Below are positions 1 through 5,029 of a stretch of 7,168 nucleotides of DNA, in pieces. Source of the DNA: Lachnospiraceae bacterium UBA7110 (lineage in GTDB: Bacteria; Bacillota; Clostridia; Lachnospirales; Lachnospiraceae); assembly GCA_002492295.1 (NCBI GenBank), contig DKYC01000024.1:9335-16502 (forward strand), given 5' to 3'. Position numbers and translations under genes: made by a program. The notes beneath the pieces were generated by a model. The model did not search any database, had not been told where the DNA came from, and saw nothing but the letters and a program-made list of their open reading frames with translations. The stretch's first letter is position 1, and each line of letters opens with the position of its first letter.

Positions 1-1
1 G

Positions 2-67
2 GCTTCAATCGACGATGCCACCGCCTTGCCGATGAAAAATTATTCTGCGGAGTTTTACCAGATATGA
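2..67 (+). CDS. Possible C-terminal tail of an upstream gene (partial, unidentified)
   Basis: Frame 2 is open from the left edge to a TGA at 65-67 and would encode 21 residues ending AEFYQI. The codons look ordinary for this genome, but the piece is too short to identify. Frame 1 is also open, to a TAG at 82-84, so the assignment is not unique. In related Clostridia the genes before scfA are often yajC and a small membrane protein (TIGR04086), but this tail is not obviously hydrophobic. It may also be noncoding. Confidence 0.3.
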   Translation, partial: ASIDDATALPMKNYSAEFYQI

Positions 68-68
68 A

Positions 69-77
69 TGGTACAAT
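69..77 (+). promoter_or_regulatory. Candidate extended -10 promoter for scfA
   Basis: TGGTACAAT matches the extended -10 pattern TGnTAnAAT, with TACAAT at 72-77. No good -35 hexamer lies 16-18 bases upstream, which extended -10 promoters can tolerate. Transcription would start near 84 and give a leader of about 40 bases before the scfA start. This is inferred from pattern only. Confidence 0.4.
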
Positions 78-105
78 ACACTAGGCTGTGAGCGATAATT
101 CGGAT

Positions 106-112
106 AAGGAGG
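106..112 (+). promoter_or_regulatory. Ribosome binding site of scfA
   Basis: AAGGAGG is a full-strength Shine-Dalgarno ending 11 bases before the ATG at 124. It supports the call of this small gene and suggests high translation, as expected for a RiPP precursor. Confidence 0.75.
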
Positions 113-123
113 CATATTATAAA

Positions 124-267
124 ATGAAACACATCAAGACATTAACAACGAGAGATTATAAGGAGTCAATGAAAAAGGGCGGATGCGGAGAATGCCAGAC
201 ATCCTGCCAGTCAGCCTGTAAGACATCCTGCACGGTTGGAAATCAGAGCTGCGAAAATACAAAGTAG
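124..267 (+). CDS. scfA: SCIFF ranthipeptide precursor (six cysteines in forty-five residues)
   Basis: This gene encodes a 47-residue peptide. Its N-terminal leader (MKHIKTLTTRDYKESMKK) is followed by a Cys-rich core with exactly six cysteines at residues 21, 24, 28, 32, 36 and 43. The core carries the very conserved CQTSCQSACKTSCTVGNQSC stretch, and this plus the MKHIKTL start identifies the SCIFF family (TIGR03973). The matching maturase is the next gene. In the studied homologue (CteA with CteB of Clostridium thermocellum) a radical SAM enzyme links a core Cys to a Thr side chain through a thioether. Thr26, Thr34 and Thr37 are the core threonines here, and Cys32/Thr37 occupy what I recall as the characterised pair. 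No leader peptidase or dedicated exporter is visible in the window. The mature product's role is not settled; signalling or population control has been proposed in clostridia. The start has a strong ribosome binding site. Confidence 0.95.
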   Translation: MKHIKTLTTRDYKESMKKGGCGECQTSCQSACKTSCTVGNQSCENTK

Positions 268-324
268 CAGATGTTCTGCGGTTGGCATGTTGTAATAAAA
301 GAAATTGAGTAATTGTTTCGCACA

Positions 325-349
325 GGATTTTGCACTTGCTGCAAAATCC
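325..349. repeat. Perfect 10-bp inverted repeat
   Basis: GGATTTTGCA (325-334) and TGCAAAATCC (340-349) are exact reverse complements around a 5-base loop, CTTGC. The stem is AT-rich in its middle and is followed by GTATAAAAACG, not a T-run, so it is not a standard terminator on the + strand. Confidence 0.75.
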
Positions 350-372
350 GTATAAAAACGTGGTGAAAGCAA

Positions 373-416
373 AGCATCGACCCAACCACGAAGTGGTTTT
401 TGCATGGGTTGATGCT
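373..416. repeat. Nested hairpin: 12-bp outer stem with inner hairpin
   Basis: AGCATCGACCCA (373-384) pairs with TGGGTTGATGCT (405-416) over 12 positions, one being G-U in RNA read from the + strand. Inside it ACCAC (385-389) pairs with GTGGT (393-397) around a GAA loop, leaving TTTTGCA (398-404) as a one-sided bulge. A stem this long with a second stem inside suggests selected RNA structure or a palindromic repeat. Confidence 0.75.
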
Positions 417-445
417 CGTAACTATGAAGGTACTGAATAGTTACG
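417..445. repeat. Perfect 9-bp inverted repeat
   Basis: CGTAACTAT (417-425) and ATAGTTACG (437-445) are exact reverse complements around the 11-base loop GAAGGTACTGA. It begins on the base after the previous hairpin ends, so the two stems could stack coaxially in RNA. Confidence 0.7.
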
Positions 446-454
446 AAGTTGAGT

Positions 455-486
455 AAGCAGCGATTGTTACAGGTCGCTGCTTTATA
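455..486 (+). terminator. Terminator-like hairpin or attenuator upstream of scfB
   Basis: AAGCAGCGA (455-463) and TCGCTGCTT (474-482) form a perfect 9-bp stem with a 10-base loop. The tail is only TTTATAT, so the U-tract is weak and partial read-through is more likely than a full stop. Its place between a RiPP precursor and its maturase fits the common scheme of abundant precursor and scarce enzyme. This role is inferred. Confidence 0.5.
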
Positions 487-548
487 TCTGTATGCACACG
501 GGCAGGAAAAGCATTTCTTCTACCCGGTTCTTGCAAAAAAACATGAAA

Positions 549-553
549 AAGGA
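549..553 (+). promoter_or_regulatory. Ribosome binding site deciding the scfB start
   Basis: AAGGA lies 10 bases before the TTG at 564. The in-frame ATGs at 492 and 543 have no purine-rich site at suitable distance: the first follows GCTTTATATCTGT, the second GCAAAAAAAC. This favours the TTG start. Confidence 0.55.
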
Positions 554-563
554 ACGGATAAAA

Positions 564-1949
564 TTGATACATCAATATAAAAATAACGGCTATAATATCG
601 TGCTCGATGTCAACAGCGGTTCCGTGCATGTTGTGGATGATAAAGTCTATGACGTGATTGCCTGCATAGTGGAAAACAAATTGGAAAATGCGGACAGGAA
701 CGGTATCCTGACAGGACTGCACATGGAAAATGCGGACGGTGCAGAGTTGACTGAAATGGTCGATGAAATCATAGAACTGCGCGACGGCGGAATGCTGTTT
801 ACGGACGATATTTACGAGAACAGCATTGCGGCGTTCCAAAACCGTGAGACGGTCGTAAAAGCGCTGTGTTTACATATTGCACATGACTGTAATTTAAAGT
901 GCCGGTACTGCTTTGCGGAGGAGGGCGAGTATCACGGGAGGCGTGCGCTGATGTCCTTTGAGGTCGGAAAAAAGGCACTGGACTTTTTGGTGGCAAATTC
1001 GGGAAACCGCGTTCATTTGGAAGTGGATTTCTTTGGCGGGGAGCCGCTGATGAACTGGCAGGTGGTAAAGGATCTGGTGGCGTACGGCAGGAGTCTTGAG
1101 GAACCTTATCATAAGAAGTTCCGCTTTACGCTTACCACAAACGGTGTTCTCTTAAATGACGATATTCTTGCCTTTGCGAATAAAGAAATGGCAAATATAG
1201 TGCTGAGCATTGACGGACGGAAGGAAGTCCATGACAGAATGCGCCCGATGGCGGGCGGTCAGGGAAGCTATGACCTTGTGCTCCCGAAATTCCAAAAGGT
1301 GGCAGAAAGCAGAAATCAGACGAACTATTATGTCAGGGGGACATTTACGCATTTTAATAAGGATTTTGCGGCAGATGTCTGTCATCTGGCGGATTTGGGT
1401 TTTAAACAGATTTCCGTGGAGCCGGTAGTAGCGCCTGCGGATGCGACGTATGCGCTTGTGGAGGAGGATTTGCCCGAGCTTCTTGCGGAGTATGACAAGC
1501 TTGCCGCGGAAATGATGAAACGGCAAAAAGAAGGAAAGGCTTTCAATTTCTTTCATTTTATGATAGATTTAAAGGGTGGCCCGTGCGTGTACAAGCGTTT
1601 GTCGGGCTGCGGCAGCGGTACGGAGTATCTTGCGGTTACTCCGTGGGGAGACTTTTATCCGTGTCACCAGTTTGTGGGGCAGGAGGAGTTTCTTATGGGG
1701 AATGTGGATGAAGGGATTACAAACACCAAAGTCCGCGAGGAGTTTAAGACATGTAATGTATATTCGAAGGAGAAGTGCAGAAACTGCTTTGCGAAGTTTT
1801 ACTGCAGCGGCGGCTGCGCGGCAAATTCCTATCATTTCCACGGAAGTATCCATGATGCCTATGATTTGGGCTGCGAGCTTCAGCGCAAACGGGTCGAGTG
1901 TGCAATCATGTTAAAAGCGGCGGCTGCCGATGAAAAGGAAACAGATTAG
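564..1949 (+). CDS. scfB: Radical SAM SCIFF peptide maturase, thioether cross-link-forming
   Basis: This enzyme modifies ScfA by forming Cys-to-Thr thioether bridges, using a SAM-cleaving [4Fe-4S] cluster plus auxiliary clusters (TIGR03974; CteB-like). From the TTG start it has 461 residues and opens (M)IHQYKNNGYNIVLD, the usual family N-terminus. Residues 1 to about 90 match the region that forms the leader-binding RiPP recognition element in CteB. The radical SAM motif is C109-NLK-C113-RY-C116, with FFGGEP at 156-161 for SAM binding. The SPASM region has C349-x12-G-x4-C367, then C405-x2-C408-x5-C414-x3-C418 and C437; further cysteines at 341, 397 and 446 complete an auxiliary-cluster set. 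The frame is open upstream to an ATG at 492, but those 24 extra codons lack a ribosome binding site and family resemblance. secDF follows after 44 bases, probably in the same transcript. Function is highly confident; the start is less so. Confidence 0.95.
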   Translation: MIHQYKNNGYNIVLDVNSGSVHVVDDKVYDVIACIVENKLENADRNGILTGLHMENADGAELTEMVDEIIELRDGGMLFTDDIYENSIAAFQNRETVVKALCLHIAHDCNLKCRYCFAEEGEYHGRRALMSFEVGKKALDFLVANSGNRVHLEVDFFGGEPLMNWQVVKDLVAYGRSLEEPYHKKFRFTLTTNGVLLNDDILAFANKEMANIVLSIDGRKEVHDRMRPMAGGQGSYDLVLPKFQKVAESRNQTNYYVRGTFTHFNKDFAADVCHLADLGFKQISVEPVVAPADATYALVEEDLPELLAEYDKLAAEMMKRQKEGKAFNFFHFMIDLKGGPCVYKRLSGCGSGTEYLAVTPWGDFYPCHQFVGQEEFLMGNVDEGITNTKVREEFKTCNVYSKEKCRNCFAKFYCSGGCAANSYHFHGSIHDAYDLGCELQRKRVECAIMLKAAAADEKETD

Positions 1950-1997
1950 ATGGCAATCCATTTAATGTATCAAAGAAAAGGAGTAATCAAAGGATGA
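1950..1997 (+). CDS. Possible 15-residue leader ORF coupled to secDF
   Basis: An ATG immediately follows the scfB stop (TAGATG at 1947-1952) and opens a 15-codon frame, MAIHLMYQRKGVIKG. It has an AAGGA at 1935-1939, 10 bases upstream. Its TGA (1995-1997) overlaps the secDF ATG as ATGA. Correct spacing at the front and a coupling overlap at the back make translation plausible, and it would feed ribosomes onto secDF. It has no signal peptide and is too short to resemble VemP, the arrest peptide that controls secDF2 in Vibrio. The overlap could equally be chance, because secDF has its own ribosome binding site. Confidence 0.3.
   Translation: MAIHLMYQRKGVIKG
1976..1983 (+). promoter_or_regulatory. 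Ribosome binding site of secDF
   Basis: AAAAGGAG ends 10 bases before the ATG at 1994. A second purine run, AAAGG, abuts the start codon. This fixes the secDF start and shows it need not depend on coupling to the short ORF it lies within. Confidence 0.75.
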
Positions 1998-4237
1998 AAA
2001 AGAGTAAAGGGATTTTAACCTTAGTCCTGACGCTTGTAATTATGGCGGCGTTGGGATACGTGGCTGTCTTTGGGATAGGGACTGAAAAAGCAGGTGCGGC
2101 TTCCGAAATCAAGCAGGGGCTTGACCTTGCGGGCGGCGTGAGCATTACCTACCAGGTTGTAGGCGACGAAAAGCCTTCGGCTGAGGATATGAGCGACACG
2201 ATTTACAAGCTGCAAAAGCGTGTGCAGGTGTACAGTACGGAAGCGCAGGTTTACCAGGAAGGCGATGACCGTATCAATATCGAAATCCCCGGCGTATCGG
2301 ATGCGAACACGATTTTGGAGGATTTGGGAAGACCGGGTGCGCTGTATTTTATTTCGCAGACAGACGCGGACGGCAATCAGAATTATTCTTATACAGGCAG
2401 CGGTGAGACAGGCTATTCGCTGAATAAGACGATTGACGAGCTGCTTGCGGACGGCAGTATCGTGCTTGAGGGTACGGATGTTGCGGCGGCGCAGGGCGGT
2501 ACGGGAAGTGATTCCCTTGGAAACAGCCAGTTTGTGGTTGATTTGGTTTTTACGGACGAGGGCACGACGAAGTTCGGCGAGGCGACGACGAAGGCATATG
2601 CGAACGGTCAGTCAATCGGTATTTACTATGACCAGGATTTCATCAGTGTTCCGAACGTACAGGCAGCGCTGACGGACGGCAAGGCGCAGATTACGGGGAT
2701 GGGCAGTTTTGAGGAAGCGGAAAAGCTTGCAAGCCAAATCCGTATCGGCGGTTTGAAGCTTGAGCTTGAGGAACTGCGTTCGAACGTGGTCGGTGCACAG
2801 CTTGGCGCGGAGGCGATTGATACGAGCTTAAAGGCGGCGCTGATTGGTCTGATTATCATTGCGGTATTTATGATTGCTGTTTACCGTATTCCGGGACTTT
2901 CATCCGTGCTTGCGCTGATTATTTATACGATTTTAACGGTGCTTTGCCTCAATATGTTTGAGATTACGCTGACATTGCCCGGTATCGCGGGTATTATCCT
3001 TTCGATTGGTATGGCGGTCGATGCGAACGTTATTATTTTTGCGCGTATCCGTGAGGAGATTACGGCAGGAAAGTCGGTCAGGAGCGCGATTGACGACGGC
3101 TTCAGGAAGGCGCTTTCCGCAATTGTTGACGGTAACGTGACGACCCTGATTGCGGCTTTGGTGCTTGCGCTTAAGGGTTCGGGTACGGTAAAAGGCTTTG
3201 CGTATACGCTTGCGCTTGGTATTGTGATTTCAATGTTTACGGCGCTTGTCGTTACCAGACTGATTTTAAAGGCGCTTTTTGCAGTCGGCTTAAAGGATGT
3301 GAAGTTTTACGGAATGAACAGGGAACGTCAGACGGTCAATTTCCTTGCAAGGAAAAACCTGTTCTTTGGTATTTCGATTGCGGCGATTGTGGCAGGCTTT
3401 GTCTTTATGGGAATTAACGGCGCGACAACAGGCAGGGTTTTAAATTACAGTCTTGATTTTGTCGGCGGCACTTCGACCAATGTGACGTTTAACGAGGATA
3501 TGGATTTGGCGCAGATTGACTCGACGGTTGTTCCGGTATTCAGCAATATCACGGGCGACGGCGCGGTGCAGGTGCAGAAGGTTGCGGGATCAAACGAGGT
3601 TATTTTTAAGACAAGAGAGCTGAACGTGGACGAGCGGCAGCAGTTGGAGCAGGATTTGGTGGATAGCTTTGGCGTGAATAAGGATTTGATTACTGCGGAG
3701 ACAATTAGTTCAACCATCAGTTCGGAAATGAAGGCGGATGCGATTGTGGCAGTGATTATTGCGACAATCTGTATGCTGATTTATATTTGGTTCCGGTTTA
3801 AGGATATCCGTTTTGCGGCGAGCTCCGTTGCGGCGTTAATCCATGACGTGCTGGTGGTGCTTGCGTTTTATGCCATTGCGAAGGTGTCCGTGGGCAGTAC
3901 GTTTATCGCCTGCATGCTGACGATTGTCGGTTACTCGATTAACGCAACGATTGTTATTTTTGACCGTATCAGAGAGAACCTTGCGGGAATGCTTAAGAAG
4001 GACAGCCTTGAGGAGCTGGTAAACAGAAGTATCAGTCAGACGCTCTCCAGAAGTATCTTTACTTCCCTGACGACATTTGTCATGGTAGCGGCATTGTTTG
4101 TGCTTGGCGTGACATCAATCAGGGAGTTTGCGCTTCCGCTTATGGTCGGTATTGTGTGCGGTACGTATTCTTCAGTGTGCATTACGGGCGCGCTGTGGTA
4201 TGTGCTTAGAACAAAGATTGCAAAGAAGAAGGCATAG
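1994..4237 (+). CDS. secDF: Protein translocase subunit SecDF (fused SecD-SecF)
   Basis: This RND-type membrane protein uses the proton gradient to help pull exported proteins through SecYEG. It has 747 residues with SecD and SecF fused in one chain. The SecD half (about 1-435) has TM1 at 6-28, GLDLAGG at 42-48, a large extracytoplasmic region to about 275, and five further helices. Its conserved proton-path aspartate is D343 in GMAVDANV (339-346). The SecF half begins near 450 with TM7 at about 454-473, then LDFVGGT (487-493), the second external domain and five helices to about 736. R686 in TLSRS matches the conserved SecF arginine. At the SecF GYSIN(D)TIV motif this protein reads GYSINATIVIFDRIREN, so A651 replaces the usual aspartate. 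It ends in a basic tail (KIAKKKA). It lies 44 bases after scfB and ends at an intrinsic terminator. Confidence 0.97.
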   Translation: MKKSKGILTLVLTLVIMAALGYVAVFGIGTEKAGAASEIKQGLDLAGGVSITYQVVGDEKPSAEDMSDTIYKLQKRVQVYSTEAQVYQEGDDRINIEIPGVSDANTILEDLGRPGALYFISQTDADGNQNYSYTGSGETGYSLNKTIDELLADGSIVLEGTDVAAAQGGTGSDSLGNSQFVVDLVFTDEGTTKFGEATTKAYANGQSIGIYYDQDFISVPNVQAALTDGKAQITGMGSFEEAEKLASQIRIGGLKLELEELRSNVVGAQLGAEAIDTSLKAALIGLIIIAVFMIAVYRIPGLSSVLALIIYTILTVLCLNMFEITLTLPGIAGIILSIGMAVDANVIIFARIREEITAGKSVRSAIDDGFRKALSAIVDGNVTTLIAALVLALKGSGTVKGFAYTLALGIVISMFTALVVTRLILKALFAVGLKDVKFYGMNRERQTVNFLARKNLFFGISIAAIVAGFVFMGINGATTGRVLNYSLDFVGGTSTNVTFNEDMDLAQIDSTVVPVFSNITGDGAVQVQKVAGSNEVIFKTRELNVDERQQLEQDLVDSFGVNKDLITAETISSTISSEMKADAIVAVIIATICMLIYIWFRFKDIRFAASSVAALIHDVLVVLAFYAIAKVSVGSTFIACMLTIVGYSINATIVIFDRIRENLAGMLKKDSLEELVNRSISQTLSRSIFTSLTTFVMVAALFVLGVTSIREFALPLMVGIVCGTYSSVCITGALWYVLRTKIAKKKA

Positions 4238-4242
4238 AGCTT

Positions 4243-4272
4243 AAGCCGCGGCGATGGCAGCCGCGGCTTTTT
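4243..4272 (+). terminator. Intrinsic terminator after secDF
   Basis: AAGCCGCGG (4243-4251) and CCGCGGCTT (4261-4269) form a perfect, GC-rich 9-bp stem around a 9-base loop, followed by a run of five T (4268-4272). It begins five bases after the secDF stop and probably ends the scfA-scfB-secDF transcript. Confidence 0.85.
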
Positions 4273-4296
4273 CCGCGTATGGAGTTTGATAAAAGA

Positions 4297-5001
4297 ATGA
4301 AAGTGACGGTAAGGGAGCGGTTTGGGATTTCGGCGGCAGTACTGAAGTGGATTGCGGTGGTCAGCATGGTGACTGACCATTTTGCGTGTGCAGTTTATCC
4401 GTGCCTGGCGGGGCACAGCACAGAGGTTTATCATATACTTCGGGGAATTGGACGGATTGCGTTTCCAATCTACTGTTTTTTGCTTGTGGAAGGTTTTTTC
4501 CATACGAAAAACGTGTGGAAGTATTTGGGAAATCTGCTGCTGTTTGCGGCAGTTTCGGAGATTCCATTTAACATGGCGGTTTTCGGGCATGTTTTTTATC
4601 CGCAGGGGCAGAATGTGTACTGTTCGCTTGCGCTTGGGATTTGTGCGATGCTGCTGCTTAGGCGGTTTGACGGTTTTTTGGTCTGGCAGCTTCTGGCACA
4701 GGGGGCGGTGACTGCGGTTTTTCTGTTTTTGGGGGAATTTTTGGAGGTGGATTACCACTGGAAGGGGATTGCCTTTATTATATTATTTTATTATCTGCGA
4801 AAGCTGCGGATACGGCAGGAGGTCACGGCGGCTGTGGGTGCTGCTGCTTTTTGCGTTTATGAGCGTGCTGCGGTATTTTCTTTTTTTCCGCTGTATTTTT
4901 ATAACGGAAAGCGCGGGCGGCAGGCGAAGTATGTGTTTTACGTGATTTACCCGCTGCATTTGCTGTTGTTTGGCGTGCTGCGGCTTTGGATGAGCAGATA
5001 G
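4297..5001 (+). CDS. TraX-family integral membrane protein (putative acyltransferase)
   Basis: The family (PF05857) is named after F-plasmid TraX, which N-acetylates pilin. Chromosomal copies in Firmicutes have no settled substrate, and nothing conjugative is near here. The 234-residue product shows the family's landmarks: LKWIAVVSMVTDH (16-28), GRIAFPIYCFLLVEG (52-66), SEIPFN (87-92), a QN pair at 105-106, YNGKRG (202-207) and YPLHLLL (218-224) near the C-terminus. Six to eight hydrophobic segments indicate an integral membrane protein. I chose ATG 4297 because GGAG lies 12 bases upstream (4281-4284). The earlier ATG at 4279 would add MEFDKR but sits only six bases after the terminator T-run with no ribosome binding site. 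No promoter is obvious after the terminator, so read-through or a weak promoter must supply transcript. The thioesterase follows after 28 bases, so the two are probably co-transcribed. Family assignment is firm; function is open. Confidence 0.88.
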   Translation: MKVTVRERFGISAAVLKWIAVVSMVTDHFACAVYPCLAGHSTEVYHILRGIGRIAFPIYCFLLVEGFFHTKNVWKYLGNLLLFAAVSEIPFNMAVFGHVFYPQGQNVYCSLALGICAMLLLRRFDGFLVWQLLAQGAVTAVFLFLGEFLEVDYHWKGIAFIILFYYLRKLRIRQEVTAAVGAAAFCVYERAAVFSFFPLYFYNGKRGRQAKYVFYVIYPLHLLLFGVLRLWMSR

Positions 5002-5011
5002 GAAGAAAAAC

Positions 5012-5016
5012 GGAGG
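5012..5016 (+). promoter_or_regulatory. Ribosome binding site of the thioesterase gene, long spacing
   Basis: GGAGG lies 13 bases before the ATG at 5030, longer than the usual 6-9. An in-frame TAA at 5024-5026 rules out any earlier start, so this ATG is the best choice. Confidence 0.55.
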
Positions 5017-5029
5017 TTTAAAATAACAG

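Larger units (their letters stand above)
301..456. repeat. Imperfect 12-bp direct repeats flanking three palindromes
   Basis: GAAATTGAGTAA (301-312) and GAAGTTGAGTAA (445-456) match at 11 of 12 positions. They bracket the inverted repeats at 325-349, 373-416 and 417-445, although the second copy shares its first base with the last stem. The layout resembles a small mobile element with duplicated target, or an internal duplication. No transposase or long terminal inverted repeat is seen. Confidence 0.4.
268..563. other. Structured scfA-scfB intergenic region with no credible gene
   Basis: These 296 bases hold no convincing gene on either strand. Short minus-strand ORFs (134-385, 211-405) simply read back through scfA and the palindromes. 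The region is dominated by perfect or near-perfect inverted repeats at 325-349, 373-416, 417-445 and 455-482, a weaker one at 499-526, and a 12-bp direct repeat at 301-312 and 445-456 with one mismatch. Three explanations fit: an inserted palindromic intergenic repeat (MITE- or REP-like), a structured RNA, or a leader that dampens read-through from scfA into scfB. The sequence alone does not choose between them. Confidence 0.7.

Noticed and set aside
267..279. GCAGA/TCTGC mini-hairpin at the scfA stop codon
   Set aside because: Five pairs around a three-base loop with no T-run are within chance expectation.
134..405. Two minus-strand ORFs (83 and 64 codons) covering scfA and the palindromic spacer
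   Set aside because: They are antisense to the well-supported scfA, have no ribosome binding site, and their sequence is made of the inverted repeats.
441..839. Minus-strand ORF of 132 codons antisense to scfB
   Set aside because: It overlaps the conserved N-terminal region of scfB, resembles no family I know, and is a reflection of the coding strand's codon bias.
1576..1914. Plus-strand out-of-frame ORF of 112 codons inside scfB
   Set aside because: It lies wholly within the SPASM-encoding region of scfB and gives an Arg/Ala-rich product typical of a shifted frame.
4036..4758. Minus-strand ORF of 240 codons spanning the secDF end and the TraX gene
   Set aside because: It crosses the terminator and two real genes on the other strand. 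Its product is low-complexity, rich in Arg, His, Lys and Pro, as expected of a shadow frame.
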